Program-made: the position numbers and the translations under genes
Shown here: piece by piece, positions 9,362-18,391 of the stretch
Layout of the letters: each line of letters begins with the position of its first letter
Numbering within the stretch: position 1 is the stretch's first letter
DNA from: G965207045 sp965207045
GTDB lineage: Bacteria; Pseudomonadota; Alphaproteobacteria; Rickettsiales; Anaplasmataceae
Reading direction: 5' to 3'
NCBI GenBank assembly: GCA_965207045.1
Contig: OZ242261.1
Span: 124,001-188,000 of the forward strand
Length of the DNA: 64,000 nucleotides
Notes under the pieces: generated by a model
What the model was told of the DNA's origin: nothing
Database searches by the model: none
The model's input: the letters and a program-made list of their open reading frames with translations, nothing else

Positions 9362-10264
9362 TTAGGCGTCATGACCAATACCAGGTGAAGAATCAGCTTT
9401 CTTTACAATTTCTTTTTGGTTATCTTCTATATTTACTTGTGAATTAGGCTTATAAGATTTTTTCATATCTTCTGTTTTTGAGTTTGGTTCCCAGCAATAT
9501 AAAGCAATTGCTGAAGCAAATAATATTAGACTTGCCGCAAAGGCTACTATAAAGCTATTCAAACCAAACCTACTATTCGATTTACAAGGAAATTCCTTTT
9601 TTAGTACTCCTTTCTTTATTACGATGTGTAATGCAAGAAATATGAGAGAGGAAATAGCTGTAATTGTTCCTAAAAAACATGTAAATTTTGCTGTTGAATA
9701 ATAGCATGATTGTTTTGTCTCTTTTGATGTTTTATTGAGTTCAATTGTTAATTTTTCAGAATCAATGTTTTTATTTACGAAATTCAAAAATTCTTGATAT
9801 AAAGTTTGAACTTGTGTTTCTGTGTGATGATCATGATCTTGCAAAGAATTTCCATTATAATTATTATTACTTGACAATCTATGATCGGCTTCATTACGTA
9901 TTATAAGATTATTTTTGCTTATGATAAGATTAAATAAGAGTGGGTTGCTGTTTTCATTATATGTATGAAACTGATATCCAATTATATCTTGCTTTTTCTT
10001 TTCAGAGCTGTTACTTTCACTCTGTGCCACATCTTCTTGTTTGACTCGATTTTTCTTAAGAGTTTGTGCTGTGATATCTTCGTCTAATTTAGCATGCAAA
10101 AATATCTGATGCGTCTTTATATACTCTCTAGAAAAAGCTCTTTTCCGTGTTTCTCCTGTATTTGTAGTGAAAATCTCTAAATTATTTTTTTCATTTTCGC
10201 TGTCATAGATTAGAAGAGAAAACTGTTGTTGTTTATCAATCTTTCTGTAAGTTTCTACTACCAT
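9362..10264 (-). CDS. Unrecognised protein with paired transmembrane helices
   Basis: About 300 residues. A hydrophilic N-terminal domain of roughly 190 residues is followed by two hydrophobic helices (about residues 194-217 and 236-257) separated by a short loop, then a 40-residue hydrophilic tail. No signal peptide, so both ends should lie on the same side of a membrane, the bilobed layout of bacterial inclusion-membrane proteins. The frame is open to a TTG at 10270, but AAAGGA stands 8 nt before the ATG at 10262-10264, which I choose. The N-terminal part faintly resembles the C-terminal part of the 611-residue protein at 12615-14450 (an x-I-Y-x-x-x then N-N-x-x-x-F-x-T-x-x-G pattern). Function unknown. 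Confidence 0.75.
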   Translation of the reverse strand: MVVETYRKIDKQQQFSLLIYDSENEKNNLEIFTTNTGETRKRAFSREYIKTHQIFLHAKLDEDITAQTLKKNRVKQEDVAQSESNSSEKKKQDIIGYQFHTYNENSNPLLFNLIISKNNLIIRNEADHRLSSNNNYNGNSLQDHDHHTETQVQTLYQEFLNFVNKNIDSEKLTIELNKTSKETKQSCYYSTAKFTCFLGTITAISSLIFLALHIVIKKGVLKKEFPCKSNSRFGLNSFIVAFAASLILFASAIALYCWEPNSKTEDMKKSYKPNSQVNIEDNQKEIVKKADSSPGIGHDA

Positions 10265-10298
10265 AATCAATATCCTTTATAAAAATACTGCTATTTTC

Positions 10299-10304
10299 AT
10301 TATA
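10299..10304 (-). promoter_or_regulatory. Extended -10 promoter element of the paired-helix gene
   Basis: The minus strand reads TGT-TATAAT, an extended -10 (TGnTATAAT), with only a weak -35 (TTTTAT) 17 bp upstream. Transcription would start near 10292, about 28 nt before the ATG at 10264. Confidence 0.5.
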
Positions 10305-10502
10305 ACACACAATGTTGGTATATAAAATTAAGTATAATCCTATTTGTTACATATCAATCTTTTAGGGCTACAATAACATTGTGAGTGGGATTAAGCGCAT
10401 GGTGAGATTATGTTAAATTTTTGTTAAAGATAACAAGATGTAGTAGAAGCAGCAATATATGACTTCTATTATAAAACTTTGTTTGATAATAAGATATTGT
10501 CC

Positions 10503-12530
10503 ATGAGCTTGTCAATTTTTCGTAAATTAGATTTATTATCTGGTGTTTCCGCAAGATTAGGGGGTAATTTAAAAAGGTTATTGGGTAATGATAGAATTAT
10601 AGATTTATTACTGCATGCTCCAGTTAATATTATTTCTAGACTTAAATTGACAGATTTGACTTCAGCACAACGCGGTGATTTTGTAACTTTATCTGTCAAG
10701 ATTTTAGAACATATTCCTCCGCTTAAAAAAAGTTATCCATATAAAGTTGTTTGTTCTACAGCAAGCTGTGATCTTAAACTGATATTTTTTAATGGTAATA
10801 AACATTATTTGCGTAGTTTATTACCGATTGGTGCGACGAAGGTTGTTAGTGGTAGAGTAAGTGGTTTTGCAACTATTGCTCATCCTGATTATATTGTGTC
10901 TAATTTATCAGAAATAAAGGCCTTTGAGCCATTATATCCTTTAACTTATGGGCTCAACAATAAGCTATTAGTCAAACTGATTGGCATGGCTTTAGTAATG
11001 CTGACAGATTTTCCTGAGTGGATTAATCCGAATATTCTTATTAAAAATAAATGGGAAAGTTTTCGAAATGCGATTTTTTCCATGCATAGGTCTAAAAATA
11101 TTTCTCTTGTTGAAAGAAGTAAGAATAGATTAGCTTGTGATGAATTCTTAGTATACCAGTTGCAGTTACAGAGGATGCGCGATGTTAGGAATAATCAATT
11201 AGGGCAAACCATAGGTGGTGATGGTAGATTTCGACGCAAATTACTTGCAAATCTGCCGTTCGAATTAACTTGTGGTCAGGAAAGGGCTATAAGAGATATT
11301 CTGGAAGATCAATTTAAAGCTAGTAGAATGTTTAGGTTATTACAGGGTGATGTTGGGAGCGGTAAAACTGTTGTAGCATTATTTGCTATTCTTAATGCGA
11401 TTGAATGCAAGAAAAAGGCTGTGTTAATGGTTCCTACAGAAATATTAGCTTTGCAGCACGCAAATTGGATAAAATCAGTTATTAGTGAAGAGATACGAGT
11501 TCATTTGTTAATTGGCAGAACAAATATTAGTGAAAGACGGGTTATTGAATCATTTTTAGATCAAGATGTTGGCCAAATAGTTGTTGGAACACACACATTA
11601 TTTCAAGATAGTTTTCAGGTAAAAAATTTGGGTTTAGTTGTTATAGATGAACAGCATCGTTTTGGCGTTAAACAGCGAGAGAAGCTTCTAGAAAAGGGTA
11701 GTTTTGCTGACTTACTTTTGATGAGTGCTACACCTATTCCTAGAACTTTGAGTTTAGCTCTTTATGGTGATATTGATTGCTCAATTTTGCAGGAGAAGCC
11801 CGTTAATAGAATACCAATTAAGACTGCAATAATATCAAGGGATAGAGTTAAAGCTGTAATAGAAAGGATGAAATTATCTTTAGCTCAGGGTGCAAAAATA
11901 TATTGGATTTGTCCTTTAGTTAAAGAGTCGGACAATTTAGATTTTGCTGCAGTTGTGAATAGATTTGAGGATTTATTTTCGTTTTTTGGGGACAAGGTAG
12001 GTTTAGTGCATGGTAAGATGAAGTTAAAGGAGCGAGAAAAAGTGATATTACAATTTAAAAAGGGAGAAATTGCTGTTTTAGTTTCTACAACTGTAGTAGA
12101 GGTTGGTATAGATGTTACTGATGCAAATATTATGATTATAGAGAATGCTGAGCGTTTTGGTTTGTCGCAATTGCACCAATTGAGAGGTAGAGTAGGGCGA
12201 GGAAAAAAGGAATCGTTTTGTGTATTGCTTTGTGGGAATGTTTCTCCAGTAACGCAAAAAAGACTGCGTGTTATTAGAGATAGTAATGATGGTTTTTATA
12301 TTGCGGAACAAGATTTAACAACTCGAGGAAGTGGAGAATTGGTTGGATATAGGCAGTCTGGAATGCCTAATTTTAAATTTTTTGATTTCCAGAATAGTAA
12401 GAGCTTACCACTTAATTATATTCATAACTTTGCAAAAGAGGTTATTAAATCTGACTCAAATCTAGAAAAACATCAGCATTTTAGAGATTTGATATCAATA
12501 TTCAACCAAGAAAATTCGTTTTTGGGTTAG
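10503..12530 (+). CDS. recG: ATP-dependent DNA helicase RecG
   Basis: Branch-migration helicase that remodels stalled forks and Holliday junctions. Seen: N-terminal wedge/OB region, Walker A in GDVGSGKTVVALFAI (about residue 282), DEQH box in DEQHRFGVKQRE, motif III in MSATPIPRTLSLALYGD, and C-terminal motifs with V-G-I-D-V and QLHQLRGRVGRGKKES, all in RecG order. The frame opens at a TTG at 10479, but the ATG at 10503 gives a start (MSLSIFRKLD) matching the family; about 675 residues, normal. Single gene between the two paired-helix protein genes. Confidence 0.95.
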   Translation: MSLSIFRKLDLLSGVSARLGGNLKRLLGNDRIIDLLLHAPVNIISRLKLTDLTSAQRGDFVTLSVKILEHIPPLKKSYPYKVVCSTASCDLKLIFFNGNKHYLRSLLPIGATKVVSGRVSGFATIAHPDYIVSNLSEIKAFEPLYPLTYGLNNKLLVKLIGMALVMLTDFPEWINPNILIKNKWESFRNAIFSMHRSKNISLVERSKNRLACDEFLVYQLQLQRMRDVRNNQLGQTIGGDGRFRRKLLANLPFELTCGQERAIRDILEDQFKASRMFRLLQGDVGSGKTVVALFAILNAIECKKKAVLMVPTEILALQHANWIKSVISEEIRVHLLIGRTNISERRVIESFLDQDVGQIVVGTHTLFQDSFQVKNLGLVVIDEQHRFGVKQREKLLEKGSFADLLLMSATPIPRTLSLALYGDIDCSILQEKPVNRIPIKTAIISRDRVKAVIERMKLSLAQGAKIYWICPLVKESDNLDFAAVVNRFEDLFSFFGDKVGLVHGKMKLKEREKVILQFKKGEIAVLVSTTVVEVGIDVTDANIMIIENAERFGLSQLHQLRGRVGRGKKESFCVLLCGNVSPVTQKRLRVIRDSNDGFYIAEQDLTTRGSGELVGYRQSGMPNFKFFDFQNSKSLPLNYIHNFAKEVIKSDSNLEKHQHFRDLISIFNQENSFLG

Positions 12531-12614
12531 CAAAATAAATGAGCTGTAAAACTTATTACTTATATATGAGAAATAAAAAAGCAGCTATATGAAGTAGTTC
12601 ATAAAATTTGCTTT

Positions 12615-14450
12615 CTATAAAATTACACAGCTGTTATTTTTTTCTTTATTTGCTCGAATAGGTCTAGGTTCTGTATCTGTGACTCGTGTGTCAATAATAG
12701 TATTATTGTACGTAAACTTAAAACCAGCTTCTTCTAGAAGTTCTTTACCTTGAGGTTGGAATTGTATCTTTGTTACATTAAACTTACTTTTAATTTTACT
12801 GTTTTCTTCTCTTACCACGTCATTACGAAAATTAGCAACAATTTTTTCCTGGAGGTGTTTGGCTTGTTTCTCAATATAGTTTGTATATTTATTGGGTTTA
12901 AAATCTTCTGGAGTTTTGGTGATAGTAAAATCATGAGGTAAAGTACATTTGTACAAACCTTGCCAAGTCTCGATAAAGGCCACATTATTTCTTTCAGTTT
13001 GAGGATGATACTTTAAATCAGAGTAAATGAAAATATGTGCGCTACAAACTTCGTTACATTGCTCATCTTCAAAACGTTTTTTATAATACAGTAGTTCGAA
13101 TGTAGAGTTGTTATTTGAGTATTCTGGTAACTGAGCAGGATAATCTGTATCATGAACACTTGCATCTTCTTTTTTCATAGTTTTACCTCTGTTACAACAA
13201 TTTTCACCAAAAGGTTTTTGCTTTTCCTCTTTCCTTTTAATTTTGTGAAACAAGTATATACTGATTAGTATTACTGTCAATATACCGAAAGAGATGTTAA
13301 TTGGTAAAAACGATTTAACAAAAGCATTAGGAGTTTTGCTGTTTAGCCTGCTGGCGTACTTTTCTGCAAGTGTCATACCTAAAGCAATAACAGCTACGAT
13401 AGCGCTTGCGATTGCAAAACCAAGTATAACTCTTAATGTTATATGTATCTTTGATGTTTTATGATGTTTGGGATTTTCGTTGATTTTTATGGTTGTAGAA
13501 ACAGCTTTAACTTCTTCTGTAATCTCATTATCGTTGATATCATTGCTATTTGATGTTTGAAAACTTTCCTTAAGTTCTTCTTCTTTACCATTATTATTTT
13601 CGGTTGTAGGACGCATTTGAATAAGATCGGCTGGAGCGCTCATTCTACGCATAACTTTATTATGTCTAATAAAATTAATAAAATGGAGGTTATGTTGTTT
13701 TAATAAAGTTTGTGCCTCTTGATCTTCATATTCTAAAGTACGTAAACATTCCTTTTTGTTATATTCAAATAGTTTTTTAGCAATGCTATAATTGTAATCA
13801 AAATTTTGACTATGAAATTCTTTAGTGGATGAAAGATCTAATTTAGCAAAATCTTCAGGCAACTTCACCTTGGTAGGTTGTTTATCTTCCCAAAAAAAAG
13901 CTGCATTTTCTGCTGGCAGAGAAGGCTCAGGTAAGGCAACACGGACCTTGTTACGATCATTGCTGCTATCACACTTTATATAAAAATTTGGCTCTGTGGA
14001 AGTATATAGATCTTTACCATTATTATCTTTGATCGAAGTACGAATTTGGTGCACAGCTTTATCACTAATAACGCTAGTAGGATCGGCTGGAGCACTCATT
14101 CTACGCATAACTTTATTACGTCTAATAAAATTATGAAGCTTATGTTGTTTTAATAATGCTTGTGCCTCTTGATCTTCATATTCTAAAGTACGTAAATCTT
14201 TCTTGTGGTTGTTATCATATTCAAATGATTTATTACTAATGCTACAATTGCCGAGCTCAAAATCTTGCTTATAAAAGCCTTTAGTTAATTGAAGGTTTAA
14301 TTCAGTAAAATCCTTAGGCAACTTAACTTTGGTAAGTTGTTCATCTTGCCAAAAAAAAGCTGCTTTTTCTGTTGATAGACAAGACTCGAATAAGACAACA
14401 TTGACCTTAGGATTATCGTGATTACCCTTTGTATAAAAACTTGATTTCAT
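12615..14450 (-). CDS. Repeat-containing two-helix membrane protein with a C-terminal CaaX-like motif
   Basis: A 611-residue unrecognised protein. Residues about 17-123 and 170-275 are two copies of one domain sharing A-F-F-W, T-K-V-K-L-P-x-D-F, LRTLEYEDQEAQ and NKVMRRMSAPAD. A third, degenerate copy may lie at about 455-545 (L-P-x-D-F). Two hydrophobic helices at about 337-362 and 378-402 have a short loop between them and no signal peptide, implying both ends on one side of a membrane. The last four residues are C-V-I-L, a CaaX pattern of the geranylgeranyl type. The ATG at 14450 lies about 23 nt after a near-consensus promoter. Candidate secreted inclusion-membrane protein (inference); no known family recognised. 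Confidence 0.8.
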   Translation of the reverse strand: MKSSFYTKGNHDNPKVNVVLFESCLSTEKAAFFWQDEQLTKVKLPKDFTELNLQLTKGFYKQDFELGNCSISNKSFEYDNNHKKDLRTLEYEDQEAQALLKQHKLHNFIRRNKVMRRMSAPADPTSVISDKAVHQIRTSIKDNNGKDLYTSTEPNFYIKCDSSNDRNKVRVALPEPSLPAENAAFFWEDKQPTKVKLPEDFAKLDLSSTKEFHSQNFDYNYSIAKKLFEYNKKECLRTLEYEDQEAQTLLKQHNLHFINFIRHNKVMRRMSAPADLIQMRPTTENNNGKEEELKESFQTSNSNDINDNEITEEVKAVSTTIKINENPKHHKTSKIHITLRVILGFAIASAIVAVIALGMTLAEKYASRLNSKTPNAFVKSFLPINISFGILTVILISIYLFHKIKRKEEKQKPFGENCCNRGKTMKKEDASVHDTDYPAQLPEYSNNNSTFELLYYKKRFEDEQCNEVCSAHIFIYSDLKYHPQTERNNVAFIETWQGLYKCTLPHDFTITKTPEDFKPNKYTNYIEKQAKHLQEKIVANFRNDVVREENSKIKSKFNVTKIQFQPQGKELLEEAGFKFTYNNTIIDTRVTDTEPRPIRANKEKNNSCVIL

Positions 14451-14479
14451 GAAAATATCTAAAATTTTATCTACTTTTT

Positions 14480-14508
14480 ATTATAGCAATATAACGCTAT
14501 TATATCAA
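14480..14508 (-). promoter_or_regulatory. Proximal promoter of the 611-residue protein gene
   Basis: Minus strand TTGATA (14503-14508), 17-bp spacer, TATAAT (14480-14485), preceded by TGC, so also an extended -10. Transcription from about 14473 gives a 23-nt leader. It lies in the proximal copy of a 154-bp duplication. Confidence 0.7.
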
Positions 14509-14633
14509 ATAAAGAATTATTGTTCTATTGATATTCTCAACCAAAACTGAATTAGAATTCCTACACAATAACGTATAGAATATGAAATCTACTCACTTCT
14601 AAAATGAAAAGCGAACTAATACTTACTCTTTTT

Positions 14634-14662
14634 ATTATAGCAATATAACGCTGTTATATCAA
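14634..14662 (-). promoter_or_regulatory. Distal, duplicated promoter of the 611-residue protein gene
   Basis: The second copy of the same element: TTGATA (14657-14662), 17-bp spacer, TATAAT (14634-14639) with the TGC extension intact. One T-to-C change in the spacer leaves both hexamers perfect. Confidence 0.6.
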
Positions 14663-14862
14663 ATAAAGAATTATTGTTCTATTAATATTCTCAACCAAAA
14701 CTGAATTAAAATTCCTACACAATAAAGTATAGAGTATGAAAATCTTCTCACTTCTAATGAAAAACGAACTAATACTTACTCTTTGTTTGTATTTTATTCT
14801 ATTCTATTCTATGTTTTCTATTTCAGGGTACCATGTGTGATAAATTATTCACAACTTAAAAT

Positions 14863-17800
14863 TTACGTAACAATTTTTATTTCATGTTTGTTGATGATTG
14901 TATCTATATCAATTGCGTATGCATATGGCAGAGCTATATCTACTTCTACTTCATCTTCTCTTACTCGTAGTGTAACACGTGTATTTCCTCGTTTTGCAAA
15001 GATTTTTGGTAGCTCTGAAATAAAGTTGTGATTTTTTACATAGATAATAATACCAAATAAATTTACTAATATAAACTCTTGTAAGGTTGCTATTGTGTCT
15101 CCCCTTATTCCACTTTCGCCTCTTGCTATATTTATTACTACCATCTTGCCTGTAGAAAATAGATCTTTTTTTTCTTCAATTAAGTCATTGTTGTAGAAGG
15201 TAATTTCATAAACTCCTGAAGGGTTGGAAAGTGCAATGATGGCAAATTTACCACGCTTTGTTGATCTTATTCTCACCTTTGTTATAACGCCAGCGATACT
15301 ATCTCCTAATTTAATTTGTTTGAGAATTACTTGATATTTATCAATAGGGTGGGCGCTTAAATAAAAACCCAAGGCGTCAAATTCATAATTTATTTTTTCA
15401 TTCTCATCCCATTCTTCACTTTCTATTAATTCCAGGTTATTGGTACCGAAAAAATCAAATTGATTGCTTTCTATTTTAGAATGAGCAATTCTTTCTGCTG
15501 ACCTATATATTTGTTGCCGATTGCCTAATATTGCGTCAAATGCACCAGCTTTAGCTAAATTTTCTATTGCTCGTTTGTTAAGTTCTGTTTTACAGGCAAA
15601 ATCTGATATATCTTTATATTTTTGAGTGCACACTGATTCAAGAGAAGAAAAGCTGACCCCTTTTATTGCTGCCAACCCATAACGAATTGTACCATTCTCT
15701 ATTGTAAAAAATGTTTTTGATTTATTTATGTCTGGGGGTAGTATTTTAATATTATGCTGTTTAGCTTCATTGCAAAATGATTGTAGTTTATCTGTATCTT
15801 GAATATCTAAATTCATACACGTAGTAATAAATTCAATTAGGTAATGGGCTTTGAGGTATGCAGTTTGATAAGAAATTAAAGCATAAGCTGCAGCATGTGA
15901 TTTGTTAAAGCCATATCCAGCGAATTTAGCAACAAGGTTGAATATATAGGTAGCTTTGCTTTTTTCAATTTTGTTTTTTAAAGCGCCTTGTATGAAAATA
16001 TTTTGCTGTAATTCCATTTCACTTTTAATCTTTTTGCCCATAGCACGTCTTAGTATGTCAGCTTCGCCTAAGGTATAACCGGCGATGATTTTAGCTATTT
16101 CCATAACCTGCTCTTGATAGATGATAACTCCAAATGTATCTTTCAGTACTTCTTTTAGCATTGGATGTGGATATTCAACTTGTTCTATGCCATGCTTCCT
16201 TGCTATATAGACAGGAATGTTATCCATAGGACCAGGCCTGTTAAGCGAGATCAAAGCTATAATATCATCTATAGAATCAGGTTTCAGTTTTTGCAATGTA
16301 TTGTGCATAAAAGCAGTTTCCAGCTGAAATACTCCAACTGAATCACCTTTACTTAGTAATTCGAATGTCTTTTGGTCATCTAATTCTATTTCATTAATAC
16401 TGAAGTTACTGCTTATAATTTTACAGGTATTATTTATTATTGTGAGTGTTTTTAAGCCTAAAAAATCAAATTTAACTAACCCTGCTTTTTCAACATATTT
16501 CATTGAATATTGAGTTATTGGCAATCCAGTCTCAGTATCATATGATATTGGAATTGAATTAATTAGGGGGTTGCTACTAATTACAATACCAGCGGCATGA
16601 GTTGAAGCATGTCTGTATAGCCCTTCAAGTTTGAGGCTTATATCAAGTAATTTTTTGATTGTATCATTATTTTCTCTAGTTTGTTTTAATTCTTTATCTA
16701 GATCAATTGCTTCAGATAAAGTGACTGGGTTGACCGGGTTAGTAGGTATCATTTTACAAATCTTATCGACTTGAAAATACGGTATGTGTAAAACCCGGCC
16801 AACATCTCTCAAAACTGCTCTTGGTTGCAATTTTCCAAACGTTATGATTTGAGCTACATAGGAATATTTTTGCTGTATATACTTAATCACCAAATCGCGT
16901 TTTTGTTGACAAAAATCAATATCAAAATCTGGCATTGAAATTCTATCTGGATTGAGAAATCGTTCAAATATTAAGTTGAATTTGATTGGATCAAGATCTG
17001 TTATTTGTAGTGTCCATGCTACTATTGAGCCAACCCCAGAGCCTCTTCCAGGCCCTACTGGAATATCGTTACTTTTACTCCATTTTATGAAATCTGAGAC
17101 GATTAAGAAATAGCCAGAGTATTCCATCTTAGTTATTATGTTAAGTTCATATTTCATTCGTTCTAAGTAATCTTTAGGTATATTGCCTTTCATTCTCAGC
17201 TTCAATCCTTCTTCAGCTTGCTGTCGTATCTCTTGATTTATGTCATTTTTGCAAGGAAATTCTGGTAATTTAGGTTCGCTGCTTTTTATTATGAAAGAGC
17301 AGCGTTGAGCTATTACTACTGTATTTTGTATTGCCTCTGGTATGTCGGCAAAAAGCTTTTTCATTTCTTTCTGTGATTTGAAGTAGTACTCAGAAGTAAA
17401 CTTTTTGCGTTCTGTGTCACTTATATGAGTTCCTTGCTCTATACATGTGAGTGCATCATGAGCTTCATAATCATTTCTTGTAGAAAATAAAATTTGATTT
17501 GTTGCAACAAGCGGTAAATCGTAATCATACGCTATTTTGATTAACTTGTCTTCTATTTTGTGTCCTTTTTTGGATAAACGTTGCAAATTTATATATATGT
17601 TATTTTGAAAGAGTCTTTGTAGTTGTTTTATCAATGCGCCATATTGTATGCTGTTTACTATGACGTTACTGGTTAGAGCAATCAAACCATTTGTTTTTTT
17701 TTCTAACTCTGGTAATGTTCTTATTCTTTTGGAAGACTGATATAGAATATGAAGTAAGTTTTTGTATCCTTCCCCATTCTTAACTAGTAGCAAAATTTTT

Positions 17801-18024
17801 GTTTTTTTATCTTCGTGTTTAATGCTAAGATCACAACCAATGATTGGTTGTATTCCGTTTTCTACTGCATATTCTGAAAATTTTAATGACCCAGAGATAT
17901 TATTGCTATCTGTTAATGCAATAGCTGGCATATTATTTTCTAAGGCTAGATCAATTAAGCTTTTTATTTTTACCGTAGATCTCAATAAGGAATAATCACT
18001 GTAAGAATGCAAATGTATAAACAT
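14863..18024 (-). CDS. dnaE: DNA polymerase III alpha subunit
   Basis: Replicative polymerase catalytic subunit, 1053 residues, shorter than the roughly 1160 of E. coli. Seen: N-terminal PHP domain beginning FIHLHSYSDYSLLRS with A-L-T-D, palm motif GPGRGSGVGSIVAW (about 328), catalytic Asp pair in MPDFDIDF (about 366), third acidic motif in KFDFLGLKTL (about 520), helix-hairpin-helix region with GYGFNKSHAAAYALISYQTA, and a C-terminal OB fold (GVITKVRIRSTKRGKFAII). The tail beyond the OB fold is short. Proofreading is supplied by dnaQ at 6534-7214. Confidence 0.97.
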   Translation of the reverse strand: MFIHLHSYSDYSLLRSTVKIKSLIDLALENNMPAIALTDSNNISGSLKFSEYAVENGIQPIIGCDLSIKHEDKKTKILLLVKNGEGYKNLLHILYQSSKRIRTLPELEKKTNGLIALTSNVIVNSIQYGALIKQLQRLFQNNIYINLQRLSKKGHKIEDKLIKIAYDYDLPLVATNQILFSTRNDYEAHDALTCIEQGTHISDTERKKFTSEYYFKSQKEMKKLFADIPEAIQNTVVIAQRCSFIIKSSEPKLPEFPCKNDINQEIRQQAEEGLKLRMKGNIPKDYLERMKYELNIITKMEYSGYFLIVSDFIKWSKSNDIPVGPGRGSGVGSIVAWTLQITDLDPIKFNLIFERFLNPDRISMPDFDIDFCQQKRDLVIKYIQQKYSYVAQIITFGKLQPRAVLRDVGRVLHIPYFQVDKICKMIPTNPVNPVTLSEAIDLDKELKQTRENNDTIKKLLDISLKLEGLYRHASTHAAGIVISSNPLINSIPISYDTETGLPITQYSMKYVEKAGLVKFDFLGLKTLTIINNTCKIISSNFSINEIELDDQKTFELLSKGDSVGVFQLETAFMHNTLQKLKPDSIDDIIALISLNRPGPMDNIPVYIARKHGIEQVEYPHPMLKEVLKDTFGVIIYQEQVMEIAKIIAGYTLGEADILRRAMGKKIKSEMELQQNIFIQGALKNKIEKSKATYIFNLVAKFAGYGFNKSHAAAYALISYQTAYLKAHYLIEFITTCMNLDIQDTDKLQSFCNEAKQHNIKILPPDINKSKTFFTIENGTIRYGLAAIKGVSFSSLESVCTQKYKDISDFACKTELNKRAIENLAKAGAFDAILGNRQQIYRSAERIAHSKIESNQFDFFGTNNLELIESEEWDENEKINYEFDALGFYLSAHPIDKYQVILKQIKLGDSIAGVITKVRIRSTKRGKFAIIALSNPSGVYEITFYNNDLIEEKKDLFSTGKMVVINIARGESGIRGDTIATLQEFILVNLFGIIIYVKNHNFISELPKIFAKRGNTRVTLRVREDEVEVDIALPYAYAIDIDTIINKHEIKIVT

Positions 18025-18170
18025 GTCAAACGTTTAGTATATATATGCACAGCAAGCAAGAATTTCATCTAGGTCTAACTGTTTAACAGAAAAATAAATC
18101 GATTATTTAATATTGACGATATTATTTATAACATTACTCATTCTGACTATCTTGTTAATATTGTTTCTGC

Positions 18171-18380
18171 TCATGTTGAGTTAACAAAGTTCATAACTCT
18201 TTCTTTTGCTTCATAAAGTGTATTTTTTACTCTATTAAGAAACGTGCTTGGTATATCCTGTACTGACCTACTAAGTGATGAAAGGGCACGAGAAAAGCTA
18301 TTACCATCATTCCTTTCCTCATTATTTTGTCTTCTTATAAATTGAGCCATCACACCAGCAACAAATGCTGCAGTAAACAC
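18171..18380 (-). CDS. Probable 3' part of a frameshifted cysteine-rich membrane protein gene
   Basis: A 69-codon frame starting at a GTG whose first residues lie in the middle of a hydrophobic helix. Reading the same frame upstream without requiring a start gives 30 more open codons, up to a TGA near 18457: Y-S-Q-C-K-T-P-C-R-H-S-T-C-T-H then L-A-A-V-V-I-F-S-V-F-T-A-A-F-V-A-G-V. That is a cysteine-containing stretch and a complete transmembrane helix, followed by a basic stop-transfer I-R-R-Q and a hydrophilic tail. This frame therefore looks like the natural continuation of the cysteine-rich gene just upstream (18392-18832), one nucleotide out of phase. As an independent 69-residue protein it is less convincing. 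Confidence 0.5.
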   Translation of the reverse strand: MFTAAFVAGVMAQFIRRQNNEERNDGNSFSRALSSLSRSVQDIPSTFLNRVKNTLYEAKERVMNFVNST

Positions 18381-18391
18381 GCTGAAAATTA

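Larger units (their letters stand above)
14474..14781. repeat. 154-bp tandem direct duplication in the promoter region
   Basis: Two head-to-tail copies, 14474-14627 and 14628-14781, with a period of 154 bp and about ten differences. Both begin CTTTTTATTATAGCAATATA on the plus strand and end near ACTAATACTTACT. Each carries a full promoter for the minus-strand gene that starts at 14450. The sequence lies wholly between that gene and the 3' end of dnaE. Confidence 0.9.
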
